Notes: generated from the sequence alone by a model not told the origin. A stretch of 64,000 nucleotides of DNA from Streptomyces sp. NBC_00557 (GCF_036345995.1 NZ_CP107796.1:2418001-2482000), one strand, 5' to 3'. Counted from the stretch's first letter, positions 56,267 to 64,000 are shown. Numbers and translations: made by a program.

Positions 56267-56274
56267 TGCACGGC

Positions 56275-56313
56275 GAGAGCCGCCGGCTCCGGGGACCGGA
56301 GTCGGCGGCTCTC
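56275..56313. terminator. Shared terminator between the 96-aa gene and accE
   Basis: GAGAGCCGCCGGCTCC (56275-56290) and GGAGTCGGCGGCTCTC (56298-56313) form a 16-bp stem with one G-U pair between convergent stop codons. Confidence 0.85.
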
Positions 56314-56332
56314 GTCAGTGCGGGGCCGGGGT

Positions 56333-56527
56333 TCAGCGCCAGCTGTGCGGGGCTCGGAAGCCGGGCTCGCGTTCGAGGCGGCGCCAGGCGGCCCTGGCGC
56401 GGGCTCGGTGGGGGTGGGCCGTGGGGGCGGGGCGGGCGGCCGCGCGGGCCAGGAGGACGGCCGTGATGGCGGCGACCTCCTCGGGCTCGGCGTGGCCCTT
56501 CTCGACGCGGATGTCGGGAGTGCTCAT
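56333..56527 (-). CDS. accE: Acyl-CoA carboxylase epsilon subunit (AccE)
   Basis: This 64-residue protein is the small epsilon subunit found only in actinobacterial acyl-CoA carboxylases; it binds the AccA-AccB complex and raises activity. Recognisable text is RVEKGHAEPEEVAAITAVLL and the Trp/Arg end AAWRRLEREPGF. It follows accB by about 60 bases in the same direction, the accB-accE order of S. coelicolor. Confidence 0.88.
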   Translation of the reverse strand: MSTPDIRVEKGHAEPEEVAAITAVLLARAAARPAPTAHPHRARARAAWRRLEREPGFRAPHSWR

Positions 56528-56584
56528 GGGTCTCAGTCTCCGTGAGAGAGGGGTCCGCGGGGTTGCCGCGGCGGGTCCGCTCGG

Positions 56585-58180
56585 TTACTGCGGGGGGTTG
56601 CCGTGCTTGCGGGAGGGCAGGTCGGCGTGCTTGGACTGCAGCATCGCCAGCGACTTGACCAGGACCTCACGGGTCTCGGCGGGGTCGATGACGTCGTCCA
56701 CGAGGCCGCGCTCGGCCGCGTAGTACGGGTGCATCAGCTCGGCCTTGTACTCCTTGACCATCCGCGCCCGCATGGCCTCGGGGTCCGGCGCCTCGGCGAT
56801 CTGGCGGCGGAAGATGACGTTCGCGGCGCCCTCGGCGCCCATGACGGCGATCTCGTTGGTGGGCCAGGCGTAGGTGAGGTCGGCGCCGATCGACTGGGAG
56901 TCCATGACGATGTAGGCACCTCCGTACGCCTTGCGCAGGATCAGCGAAATCCTCGGCACGGTCGCGTTGCAGTAGGCGTAGAGCAGCTTCGCGCCGTGGC
57001 GGATGATTCCGCCGTGCTCCTGGTCGACACCGGGAAGGAACCCCGGCACGTCCAGGAAGGTGACGATCGGGATATTGAAAGCGTCACACATCTGGACAAA
57101 GCGCGCAGCTTTTTCGCTCGCCTCGATGTCCAGGACGCCCGCCAGTACCTGCGGCTGGTTGGCGATGATGCCGACCACCTGGCCGTCGAGGCGGGCGAGG
57201 GCGCAGATGATGTTGCGGGCCCAGCGCTCGTGGACCTCGAGGTACTCGCCGTCGTCGACGATCTCCTCGATGACCTTGGCCATGTCGTACGGCCGGTTGC
57301 CGTCGGCCGGGACCAGGTCCAGCAGGACGTCGGAGCGGCGGTCGACCGGGTCGGAGGAGTCCACCCGGGGCGGGTTCTCGCGGTTGTTCTGCGGGAGCAG
57401 CGACAGGAGGTAGCGCACCTCGGCGATGCAGGTCTCCTCGTCGTCGTACGCGAAGTGGCACACGCCGGAGGTCTCCGCGTGCACGTCCGCGCCGCCGAGC
57501 CCGTTCTGCGTGATCTCCTCGCCGGTGACCGCCTTGACCACGTCCGGGCCGGTGATGAACATCTGCGAGGTCTCGCGGACCATGAAGACGAAGTCCGTCA
57601 GGGCGGGGCTGTAGGCCGCGCCGCCCGCGCACGGGCCCAGCATCACCGAGATCTGCGGGATGACGCCGGAGGCCTTGGTGTTGCGCTGGAAGATGCCGCC
57701 GTAGCCGGCGAGGGCCGAGACGCCCTCCTGGATGCGGGCGCCCGCGCCGTCGTTGAGCGACACCAGGGGCGCGCCGGCCGCGATGGCCATGTCCATGATC
57801 TTGTGGATCTTGGTGGCGTGGGCCTCGCCCAGCGCGCCGCCGAAGATCCGGAAGTCGTGCGCGTAGACGAAGACGGTACGGCCCTCGACCGTGCCCCAGC
57901 CGGTGATGACACCGTCGGTGTACGGCTTCTTCGCCTCCAGCCCGAACCCGGTCGCCCGGTGCCGGCGCAGTTGCTCGACCTCCTGGAAGGACCCCGGGTC
58001 CAGGAGCAGCTCGATCCGCTCCCGTGCCGTCAGCTTGCCCTTGGCGTGCTGCGCCTCGGTCGCCTTCTCGCTGGGGCCGGCCACGGCCCGCGCACGGATC
58101 TCGTGCAGCTCGGCGACCCGCCCGCGCGCGTCCGTCGGCTCGCCGGTCGGCTCACCCGTCGTCTCTTCCAAAACGGTCAT
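56585..58180 (-). CDS. accB: Acyl-CoA carboxylase carboxyltransferase beta subunit (AccB)
   Basis: This 531-residue carboxyltransferase transfers CO2 from biotin to acetyl-CoA and propionyl-CoA, supplying malonyl-CoA and methylmalonyl-CoA. The crotonase-like halves show VSLNDGAGARIQEGVSALAGYGGIF-type acyl-CoA site (sample VSLNDGAGARIQEGV), MLGPCAGGAAYSPALTDFV and LRKAYGGAYIVMDSQSIGAD. The ATG at 58180 precedes the acidic leader TVLEETTGEP. The biotinylated AccA partner is elsewhere. With accE downstream it is an accB-type complex rather than pccB alone. Confidence 0.95.
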   Translation of the reverse strand: MTVLEETTGEPTGEPTDARGRVAELHEIRARAVAGPSEKATEAQHAKGKLTARERIELLLDPGSFQEVEQLRRHRATGFGLEAKKPYTDGVITGWGTVEGRTVFVYAHDFRIFGGALGEAHATKIHKIMDMAIAAGAPLVSLNDGAGARIQEGVSALAGYGGIFQRNTKASGVIPQISVMLGPCAGGAAYSPALTDFVFMVRETSQMFITGPDVVKAVTGEEITQNGLGGADVHAETSGVCHFAYDDEETCIAEVRYLLSLLPQNNRENPPRVDSSDPVDRRSDVLLDLVPADGNRPYDMAKVIEEIVDDGEYLEVHERWARNIICALARLDGQVVGIIANQPQVLAGVLDIEASEKAARFVQMCDAFNIPIVTFLDVPGFLPGVDQEHGGIIRHGAKLLYAYCNATVPRISLILRKAYGGAYIVMDSQSIGADLTYAWPTNEIAVMGAEGAANVIFRRQIAEAPDPEAMRARMVKEYKAELMHPYYAAERGLVDDVIDPAETREVLVKSLAMLQSKHADLPSRKHGNPPQ

Positions 58181-58511
58181 GTAGCGACCTTACGAAGGAC
58201 ACCAAGGAAAGCGAGCCGTCGACTCCGTACAGTCTCCGGCCCGTTTTCCTGGTAGCAGTGAACAGAACCACGGCCGCATGCAGCCGTTCCGACTGCTCAC
58301 AGGGCGTCGGTGTTGTAGAGGGGCCACAAAGACGTCACCGGAGAGCCACCTCACATTCGTGGCCCTGGCATGCCATCGCCGGGGTGACAGGGGACCCCGG
58401 ACGGCGGTCCTCCGAACGGAGCACACCGGCCCGGCGCACCGACGATACCGGACAAAAGACCGGCGGCCGGCCACCGCAGGACGGGACCGGCCGCCATCTT
58501 CCTCGCTCCGC
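58181..58511. other. Promoter region of accB with the terminator of the M15-like gene
   Basis: This 331-base gap has no coding signal. GGCGGCCGG (58463-58471) and CCGGCCGCC (58488-58496) form a perfect 9-bp stem followed, on the minus strand, by GGTCTTTTGT; it ends the secreted M15-like gene. The rest should carry the accB promoter; none could be fixed. Confidence 0.55.
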
Positions 58512-59027
58512 TCAGCAGCCGCCGCAGTTGTAGTACAGGGCGTCCCAGTGGGTGCCCTCGTCGGCGTAGACGTTGCCGGAGGCGGACTGCCACATCGGGT
58601 AGCCGTCGCCGCGCAGGCCGATGTAGCTGAAGTTGTTCTTGATGTACGACGTCACGCAGGTGTTCTTGCTGTAGTCCAGCTTGTAGCCGTTCCAGTGCGA
58701 GTAGGTGCCGGAGGCATGGCCGGTCTCGGTGCCGCCGGTGATGTTGAGGGCGCAGCCGCTGGCCCGCTTCAGGGTCTGGGCGCCCTGGGCGGTGGCGAGG
58801 TTGAGCTGCTCGAAGGACGTGCACGTGGAGTTGTAGCGGTCGGTGCAGTTGCCGGAGGACGACCAGGTGATGCCGACCTGCCGGAACATCGACTCGGCGG
58901 TGGCCTGGCTGATCTTGGTGACGGCGAAGGCGTCGGTGGCGGTGCCGACGACGGCGACACCGGGGGCGACGACCAGGGCGAGCGCGGTCAGGACGGAGCG
59001 GAGCCGCATGGGTCTGGCGAGTTTCAT
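58512..59027 (-). CDS. Secreted M15-like (VanY/Hedgehog-type) peptidase-related protein
   Basis: 171 residues with a Sec signal sequence (MKLARPMRLRSVLTALALVV, cleavage after TDAFA), a ribosome site AGGAAAGG and a cysteine-rich mature part. It contains TETGHASGTYSHWNGYKLD, close to the M15 zinc-peptidase pattern S-x-H-x-x-G-x-x-x-D, and a later histidine in EGTHWDALYY, the usual third ligand. Six cysteines (GNCTDRYNSTC, SGCALN, NTCVTS, YYNCGGC) suggest disulfides. A D-Ala-D-Ala-type activity on cell-wall peptides is inferred, not shown. Confidence 0.75.
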   Translation of the reverse strand: MKLARPMRLRSVLTALALVVAPGVAVVGTATDAFAVTKISQATAESMFRQVGITWSSSGNCTDRYNSTCTSFEQLNLATAQGAQTLKRASGCALNITGGTETGHASGTYSHWNGYKLDYSKNTCVTSYIKNNFSYIGLRGDGYPMWQSASGNVYADEGTHWDALYYNCGGC

Positions 59028-59217
59028 GGGGGACCTTTCCTGCGTCGGGCCGTGCTTCCAGTGGGGCGGCTGTGCAGGTGGTGCACGCAGATGGTGCCCG
59101 AGTTCTACGCGCGTCCGCCAGAGGGCGCACGAGATCACTCCGCGCGACGGCGAAATCACCCTGCGGATGATGTTGAAAACCGAACCGGATGGGTCTACCG
59201 TCGTACCTACCGACTTG

Positions 59218-59231
59218 GTTTAACGTTCAAC
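59218..59231. promoter_or_regulatory. Imperfect palindrome before yceI
   Basis: GTTTAACGTTCAAC, symmetric except at one pair, lies 18 bases before the yceI start. Such MarR-like sites are common upstream of YceI genes; no regulator gene adjoins. Confidence 0.45.
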
Positions 59232-59248
59232 TGATCTGGGAGTACGAC

Positions 59249-59857
59249 ATGGGCATCTTCAGCCGCAAGGACAGCACCGCCGCGGCCCCGGCCGCGCCGA
59301 CCGCCACGAGCACCGACCTTTCCGCGCTGACCGGCGACTACACGATCGACCCGGCGCACACCACGATCGGCTTCACCGCCCGGCACGCCATGGTCACCAA
59401 CGTCAAGGGCGCCTTCCACGACTTCACCGGAACGCTGCACCTGGACGGCGCGGACCCGAGCCGGTCCACCGCCACGATCGACGTCCAGATGGCGAGCATC
59501 GAGACGGGCAACGCCGACCGGGACGGCCACCTGAAGTCCGCCGACTTCTTCAAGATCGACGAGTTCCCGGTCATGACGTTCCGCTCCACGAAGGCGGAGG
59601 CCCTGGGCGGCGACGAGTACCGCATCACCGGCGACCTCTCCCTGCTCGGGGTGACCAAGCCGATCACCATCGACCTGGAGTTCAACGGCGCCGCGAAGGA
59701 CCCGTTCGGCAACGAGCGTGTCGGCTTCGAGGGCAAGGCGGAGATCCTGCGCTCGGAGTGGGGCCTGACCTGGAACGCGGCCCTGGAGACCGGTGGTGTC
59801 CTGATCTCCGACAAGATCAAGCTGAACTTCGAGATCTCCGCCATCAAGCAGGCCTGA
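59249..59857 (+). CDS. YceI-family lipid/isoprenoid-binding protein
   Basis: 202 residues. After a short N-terminus (MGIFSRKDSTAAAPA) comes the YceI lipocalin-like barrel: GDYTIDPAHTTIGFTARHAM, KGAFHDFTGTLHLDG, HLKSADFFKIDEFPVMTFRS and SEWGLTWNAALETGGVLISD. These proteins bind polyisoprenoids or similar lipids. There is no signal peptide, so it is cytoplasmic. The ATG has GGGAG. It is convergent with the GHKL ATPase. Confidence 0.92.
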   Translation: MGIFSRKDSTAAAPAAPTATSTDLSALTGDYTIDPAHTTIGFTARHAMVTNVKGAFHDFTGTLHLDGADPSRSTATIDVQMASIETGNADRDGHLKSADFFKIDEFPVMTFRSTKAEALGGDEYRITGDLSLLGVTKPITIDLEFNGAAKDPFGNERVGFEGKAEILRSEWGLTWNAALETGGVLISDKIKLNFEISAIKQA

Positions 59858-59878
59858 GCGCCGCCGGCCCGGATGCGG

Positions 59879-60277
59879 TCACCCCGCGAACTCGCACCAC
59901 ACGGACTTCCCGGGGTTCCGCTCCCCCACGCCCCACTTGTCGGCCAGCGCCGACACCAGCACCAGACCCCGGCCGCCCTCCGACTCCGGGTCCGGCTCCC
60001 TCGGGCGCACCGCGCCGGGCCCGCTGTCATGCACCTCCAGCCTCAGCACGCCGTCCAGGAGGCACAGCCGCACGGAGAAACCCCGGCCGGGCGGCACGCC
60101 GTACAGCAGGGCGTTGGTGGCCAACTCGCTGACGCACAACAGCACATCGTCCTCGCGCGCCCGCCTCCGCCAGTCCTTCATCACCGTCCGCGTGAACTCC
60201 CTTGCCGCACCTACCGACCTGCGGTCCCGCCGGAAGAACGCCACGCGCATCTCGCCCAGTTGAGTTTCCTCGTTCAC
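59879..60277 (-). CDS. Anti-sigma-type GHKL ATPase (HATPase_c)
   Basis: This 132-residue protein resembles RsbW/SpoIIAB-type kinases and stand-alone ATPase proteins of Streptomyces. N-box DVLLCVSELATNALLYG, G1 EVHDSGPGAV and G2 GGRGLVLVSALADKWG are present. GTG start. Divergent from the XRE-DUF5753 gene, with 112 bases between them; this trio with DUF397 is repeated many times in Streptomyces chromosomes. Confidence 0.9.
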   Translation of the reverse strand: MNEETQLGEMRVAFFRRDRRSVGAAREFTRTVMKDWRRRAREDDVLLCVSELATNALLYGVPPGRGFSVRLCLLDGVLRLEVHDSGPGAVRPREPDPESEGGRGLVLVSALADKWGVGERNPGKSVWCEFAG

Positions 60278-60389
60278 GGGACGAGCGTCACCGTCCGTGA
60301 CTAGATTGGACCACTGAGTGAGGTCGTAGAGCTTTTCTCTACGGCTCCACTACGAGGACTTCCGTACGGCACCGGGGAATGGCACACGC

Positions 60390-61196
60390 ATGCCCAAGAA
60401 GGTCGGTACCTGGCAAGCGGTGGGCGCGCTGGTCGCCCACTACCGAAAGAACGCCCGCCTCTCACAGGAGGGTTTGGCCGAGCAGGTCAACCTCCACGTC
60501 GACACCGTGGCGTCCATCGAGCAGGGGCGGCTCGCGCTGCAGCCGCACCGCGCCGAGCAGTTCGACGAAGTGCTGGACACGGGCGGGGCGTTGGCGGTGC
60601 TGCTGGAGAAGCTGCCGGTTCGGGATCGGGTGGTTCAGTTCGCGCAGGGGCTGGTGGATCACGAGCAGGAGGCCGTGAACATCCTGGCCTACGAGACCCA
60701 GATGGTGCCTGGATTGCTTCAGACCAGGGAGTACTGCCTCGCCGCCTTCGACTCCCGCTACCCGGCGCTGGTGAGCGAGACGGCCGAGCAATGGGTGCAG
60801 GCCCGCATGGAACGGCAGTTGATCTGGCAGCGCGAGCGGCCACCTGTCGGTCACTTCATCATGGAGGAGAGCATCCTGCGTCGGCAGGTTGGCGGCCCGG
60901 ACGTGATGCGGGCCCAGATCCGGCAGATCCTGGAGTACACCGAGCCCATCCACATGAGTGTGCAGATCATGCCCATGGACCGCATGCCCCACGCCGGACT
61001 GGCGGGGCCCATGACGCTGCTGGAGACACCCGAGCACGAACGCCTCGTCTACCTGGAGGTGCAGCGCGCGAGCTTCATGATCGACGATCCCGAGGAGGTC
61101 AGCGATTACCACCTCAAGTATGGAATGCTGCGGTCACAGGCACTCTCTACGGGCGAGAGTGAGCGCCTCCTGAAGGGACTGCTAGAAGAGCTATGA
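60390..61196 (+). CDS. XRE-type regulator with DUF5753 domain
   Basis: 268 residues. The N-terminal helix-turn-helix is HYRKNARLSQEGLAEQVNLH with VASIEQGRLALQP. The C-terminal DUF5753 domain begins near VVQFAQGLVDHEQEAVNILA and runs through the conserved MVPGLLQTREYCLAAF. These regulators act with a DUF397 partner and often a nearby GHKL ATPase. The stop overlaps the DUF397 start as ATGA. Confidence 0.92.
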   Translation: MPKKVGTWQAVGALVAHYRKNARLSQEGLAEQVNLHVDTVASIEQGRLALQPHRAEQFDEVLDTGGALAVLLEKLPVRDRVVQFAQGLVDHEQEAVNILAYETQMVPGLLQTREYCLAAFDSRYPALVSETAEQWVQARMERQLIWQRERPPVGHFIMEESILRRQVGGPDVMRAQIRQILEYTEPIHMSVQIMPMDRMPHAGLAGPMTLLETPEHERLVYLEVQRASFMIDDPEEVSDYHLKYGMLRSQALSTGESERLLKGLLEEL

Positions 61197-61444
61197 ACAC
61201 CGCAGCACTCGCTTGGTTCAAGTCCAGCTACAGCAGCAACGAGGGCGGCAACTGTGTCGAACTCGCCTTCGTGTGGCGCAAGTCCAGCTACAGCAGCAGT
61301 GAAGGCGGCAACTGCCTCGAAGTGGCCACCACCCCCACCACCATCCACATCCGTGACTCAAAGCGGCCGGCCGGCCCTGTCCTCACTCTCTCTCCCGCGA
61401 CGTGGAGCGAGTTCCTGCGGGCGGCGGCGCTGGTCGGGAAGTAG
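61193..61444 (+). CDS. DUF397 protein with a duplicated signature
   Basis: This 83-residue DUF397 protein carries the family signature twice: WFKSSYSSNEGGNCVELA and WRKSSYSSSEGGNCLEVA, then VRDSKRP-like HIRDSKRPAGPVL and W-SEFL. Single-copy members are about 60-65 residues, so this one gained a repeat of about 22 residues. It is translationally coupled to the XRE gene. Its last 87 bases overlap the FUSC gene on the other strand. Confidence 0.9.
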   Translation: MNTAALAWFKSSYSSNEGGNCVELAFVWRKSSYSSSEGGNCLEVATTPTTIHIRDSKRPAGPVLTLSPATWSEFLRAAALVGK

Positions 61445-62443
61445 CCACCACGCCGCTGCCACGGACAGGCCGGCGCCGAGCGCGATCGCGGCCAGCCGGG
61501 TCGGCAGCAGGCTCACCGCGTCCTGGCCGAAGTAGCCGAGGAGCAGGGACAGGGCGGTCGTCATTCCGGCTGCCCAGTAGCCGTAGTTGAGCGGGCGCAG
61601 CCACAGGGTGACGGCCAGGACCGCGAACATCACCGCCATCGCCGCGTGCCCGGTGACGTCGACGGCCGCCACGCCGGTGGCCAGCAGCGTGCCCACGGAC
61701 GCACCGGCGAACCGCTCGATTCCCTTGCGCAGTACATCGGTTCGGCCCCGGTTGCCGCTCGCGGCGACGTAGGCCGTCAGCACCGCCCACGGCCAGTGGT
61801 CGTCGAAGAACAGCCGGCCGCAGCCGAACGCCGCCGCGGCACCCGCCGCCATCTGCAGCGCCATCCGTGTGCTGGGGCGAGGGTGCAGGCGCGACACCCG
61901 GCGAGGTGCGGCCCGCTCGGGCTCCGGGCTGCAGGGGCCGTAGCGGTCGCCGAGCCCCTGGACCAGCCAGACGCTGAGGCACGCCAGCACGCCGACCACG
62001 GCCGACCAGAACCAGCTCACCAGCCCGCTCTCGGTCCCGGGCGGCAGGGCAGGGCCGGGGACGACCAGCAGGGCCACGAACGGCAGGGTCAGCAGCGTGC
62101 CCGCCCTGGTGGCGGCGGGGCCGTAGCGGCGGATCCAGATGCACAGGGAGATGCCCGCCGTGTAGACGGCGGCGCCGAGGGCGTAGTGGTGCATGATCAG
62201 GCGGCCCAGCAACTGGGCGCCGGCGGCCGTGGCCGGCAGCAGCACGAGCGCCGCCAGCCTGCGGCGCGGGGACGCGGTGCGCTGGGTCGAGAACAGGGTC
62301 AGGGTCAGGGCGACCGCCAGGACGAGCACGTCGGTGTGCAGCCCGGCCGCGCCCTCCAGCCACAGGACGGTTCCCCAGCACAGCAGGACCGCCGTCATCG
62401 CCAGCAGAGATTCGTACGCATTGCGTATGAGTTTTTCGCGCAC
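61358..62443 (-). CDS. FUSC-family (aromatic-acid exporter-like) membrane protein
   Basis: 361 residues with about 10 hydrophobic segments in two blocks. The C-terminal block with CGRLFFDDHWPWAVLTAYVA, RGRTDVLRKGIERFAGASVG and LRPLNYGYWAAGMTTALSLL is the FUSC/aromatic-acid exporter signature. It probably extrudes an organic acid or drug. GTG start at 62443 (MREKLIRNAYESLLAM); an upstream start at 62629 would run through the MarR gene's start and is rejected. It is divergent from the MarR gene over a shared palindrome. Confidence 0.85.
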   Translation of the reverse strand: MREKLIRNAYESLLAMTAVLLCWGTVLWLEGAAGLHTDVLVLAVALTLTLFSTQRTASPRRRLAALVLLPATAAGAQLLGRLIMHHYALGAAVYTAGISLCIWIRRYGPAATRAGTLLTLPFVALLVVPGPALPPGTESGLVSWFWSAVVGVLACLSVWLVQGLGDRYGPCSPEPERAAPRRVSRLHPRPSTRMALQMAAGAAAAFGCGRLFFDDHWPWAVLTAYVAASGNRGRTDVLRKGIERFAGASVGTLLATGVAAVDVTGHAAMAVMFAVLAVTLWLRPLNYGYWAAGMTTALSLLLGYFGQDAVSLLPTRLAAIALGAGLSVAAAWWLLPDQRRRPQELAPRRGRESEDRAGRPL

Positions 62444-62475
62444 TCCCCGACGATACAGCCACTCCGAGCCACCTA

Positions 62476-62497
62476 ATAGTAAGCTTGCGCGTACTAT
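62476..62497. promoter_or_regulatory. MarR-type palindrome with a -10 box in each arm
   Basis: ATAGTA (62476-62481) and TACTAT (62492-62497) are perfect inverted arms with a ten-base centre. TACTAT reads as a -10 hexamer rightward for marR and, in the left arm, leftward for the FUSC gene. The marR ATG begins seven bases after its box, which suggests a leaderless transcript. Confidence 0.7.
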
Positions 62498-62503
62498 CTC
62501 GGC

Positions 62504-62962
62504 ATGGATCACCTCTCCGAAGCGGCCCGTCTGCGCCGTGCCGTCGTCCGGCTCAACCGGCGTCTGCGGCAGGAGCGCGGGGAAGGGAGCCTCAGCCCCA
62601 ACCAGCTCGCGGTGCTCGGGTACCTCCACCGGTACGGGCCCGCGACGCCCGGCGAGATCGCGGCGGCGGAGCGGCAGCGGCCGCAGTCGCTGACCCGGGT
62701 CTACGCCGAGCTGGAGGCCGAGGGGCTGATCGTGCGGGAGCGCGGCACGGACGACCGGCGCCGGTCCGTGCTGTCGCTCACCGAGGCCGGCCGTGCGGCC
62801 CTGGAGCAGGACATGGCCGACCGCGACGCCTGGCTGGCCGGGGCGCTCGGCACCCTGGGCGAGACCGAGCGCGGCGTGCTGGCCCTCGCGGCGGCGGTGA
62901 TGGAGCGGCTGGGGTCGCTGGAGACGCCGGAGACGGACAGCCGGGGCCGGACCGCGCCCTAG
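62504..62962 (+). CDS. MarR-family transcriptional regulator
   Basis: 152 residues: winged-helix core (SLSPNQLAVLGYLHRYGPAT, PGEIAAAERQRPQSLTRVYA, then LIVRERGTDDRRRSVLSLTEAG) with dimerisation helices at both ends. No cysteine, so oxidant sensing is unlikely and a small-molecule ligand is expected. It is divergent from the FUSC exporter gene and should repress both through the 62476-62497 palindrome. Its end overlaps the TPM-like gene by four bases, tail to tail. Confidence 0.93.
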   Translation: MDHLSEAARLRRAVVRLNRRLRQERGEGSLSPNQLAVLGYLHRYGPATPGEIAAAERQRPQSLTRVYAELEAEGLIVRERGTDDRRRSVLSLTEAGRAALEQDMADRDAWLAGALGTLGETERGVLALAAAVMERLGSLETPETDSRGRTAP

Positions 62963-64000
62963 AACCCTCCGCCGAAGTCGCCGCCTCCGTCACCGCCGCC
63001 GAACCCTCCGCCGTCGCCGAACCCGCCCCCGAAGTCGCCCGCGTCGAAGTCGGTGCCGGACACGTCGCCGCCCTGGTAGTCGCCGCCGAAGTCACCGCCG
63101 TACCCGTCCCCGAAGTCCCCGTAGCCGTAGCCGTAGTCGGCCCCGTACGACGGGGTGGCCATGATGCTGCCCAGCAGCGTGCCGACGAGGAGGCCGGGGA
63201 GGATGCCGCCACCGAAGTAGCCGCCCGCCCAGGGGCCGTAGGCGGGGCCCGCGTCCCAGTAGGGGCGGCGGCCGTAGTCCGTGTCGACCTCGCGGACGAC
63301 GGGGTCGCGGCCGTCGGCCAGCCGGGTGGCGTCGGCGGCGCAGACGGGGACCTGGCGCGGCGCCCCGCCGGGCGGGGTCCAGGTGGCGTCGGTCACCGAG
63401 GGGCCGTGGCGCGGGTCGAAGAAGCAGGGCGGGCGGCGCTCGGGCAGCGGGCGGCCCGCGCGGCGGGCGGCGAGGCAGGCCAGGGAGAACCGGCCGTCCT
63501 CCAGCGCCTCGGTGACGGTCCGGACGTCCTCGGGCCGCCGCGCGGCGGCCATGCGCTGTTTCGCCGTCTCGTAGGCGTCCAGCGCGTGTGCGTAGTCGGC
63601 GCGCATCGCGTCGTCGGCGCCGGGCTCGCCCGGCTGGAAGTCGAGCCGGTCCAGTTCCTCGCCGAAGGCGGTGATGTCCTCGTCCACCACCACCCGCAGC
63701 CGGTCGAGCGCGGCCCGCTGCTCCTCGTCGCGCCTGCGGCGGTTGCGGCGCACCAGCGCGTAGGCGCCGGCGCCGCCCGCCACCAGCACCGCGGCGACCG
63801 CGATCAGCGCCGCGGCCGAGGATCCGCCGCCGCTGCCGCCCCAGCTCTTCGGGGCGTGGCCGCCCATGTGGGCCAGCGCCCGGTCGGTGAAGTCGGTGAG
63901 CTGGGCCTTGGCGGACTCGCCCTGGACGCTGCTCACCAGGTTCTGCCGGGCCGTCGCCGACATCACGGAGGAGTCGGCGCGGGCGTCGAAGCGGTCGCCG
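62959..64000 (-). CDS. TPM-domain-like membrane protein with Gly/Asp-rich tail (3' part)
   Basis: The gene is cut by the right edge (reading continues upstream as GDRFDARADSSVMSATARQN). What remains is the end of an extracellular region, one transmembrane helix (AALIAVAAVLVAGGAGAYALV), a helical region (DEDITAFGEELDRLDFQPGE and DALDAYETAKQRMAAAR-like), and a tail of YGYGYGDFGDGYGGDFGG-type repeats. This matches actinobacterial TPM-domain (YgcG-like) proteins, whose TPM domain should lie upstream. Function unknown. Confidence 0.75.
   Translation of the reverse strand, partial: GDRFDARADSSVMSATARQNLVSSVQGESAKAQLTDFTDRALAHMGGHAPKSWGGSGGGSSAAALIAVAAVLVAGGAGAYALVRRNRRRRDEEQRAALDRLRVVVDEDITAFGEELDRLDFQPGEPGADDAMRADYAHALDAYETAKQRMAAARRPEDVRTVTEALEDGRFSLACLAARRAGRPLPERRPPCFFDPRHGPSVTDATWTPPGGAPRQVPVCAADATRLADGRDPVVREVDTDYGRRPYWDAGPAYGPWAGGYFGGGILPGLLVGTLLGSIMATPSYGADYGYGYGDFGDGYGGDFGGDYQGGDVSGTDFDAGDFGGGFGDGGGFGGGDGGGDFGGGF

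Overview
The window is a chromosomal core segment of a Streptomyces species. GC is very high with strong third-position bias, GTG and TTG starts are common, and the gene content is typical of the genus: HupS with a lysine-rich tail, NdgR, two conservons, an AccB/AccE carboxylase and an XRE-DUF5753/DUF397 unit. From memory, the gene order matches roughly SCO5580 (ftsY) down to SCO5535 (accB) of S. coelicolor. No rRNA, CRISPR array or intact mobile element was seen.

Layout. 1-8.6 kb: 5' part of ftsY, an NCS1 nucleobase permease, a GlcP-type glucose permease with a readable promoter and operator, smc, and a small coiled-coil protein gene. 9-13 kb: acylphosphatase, a membrane-anchored CAP-domain protein, a decayed integrase, a small secreted peptide, and a flavoprotein/HxlR divergent pair. 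13-20.3 kb, all minus strand: mutM, rnc, rpmF, yceD, a DivIVA-like protein, coaD, rsmD and recG. 20.5-25.3 kb: an Hsp90-family ATPase translationally coupled to a 985-residue TPR-like protein, sitting between recG and the fakA-like gene. 25.4-36 kb: fakA-like, rpmB, thiD-thiL, an AsnC-type RAM protein, a lipoprotein, ddlA, gpsA-plsC, cofC and hupS. 36-40.5 kb: leuCD divergent from ndgR, and a DUF4188/MerR divergent pair. 40.6-44.7 kb: five tRNA genes (Glu and Gln only), a HAD hydrolase, gltX, an FAH-family enzyme and a small peptide with a duplicated motif. 45-56 kb: two tandem conservons (cvnABCD twice). 56-64 kb: accE-accB, a secreted M15-like protein, YceI, a GHKL-ATPase/XRE/DUF397 trio, FUSC/MarR, and the 3' part of a TPM-like gene.

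How the genes work together. The first half is the old bacterial block linking ribosomal proteins, RNA processing, chromosome segregation and protein targeting (rpmB, fakA, recG, rpmF, rnc, smc, ftsY), an order also known from Bacillus. gpsA-plsC-fakA supply phospholipid precursors and accBE supply malonyl-CoA-type extenders. gltX lies next to the tRNA-Glu and tRNA-Gln genes its product is expected to charge. Each conservon should form a membrane complex of a sensor-kinase-like protein, a Roadblock protein, a DUF742 protein and a small GTPase.

The observations most worth a second look are: the Hsp90-TPR pair; a dispersed Streptomyces repeat captured in frame as a tandem duplication in the SMC hinge; long nucleotide-identical tracts between the two cvnD genes; a periodic TGQ-F/Y tail in the first CvnA; the duplicated-motif peptide beside the conservon; and several well-formed operators (HxlR, MarR, MerR and a LacI-like site).
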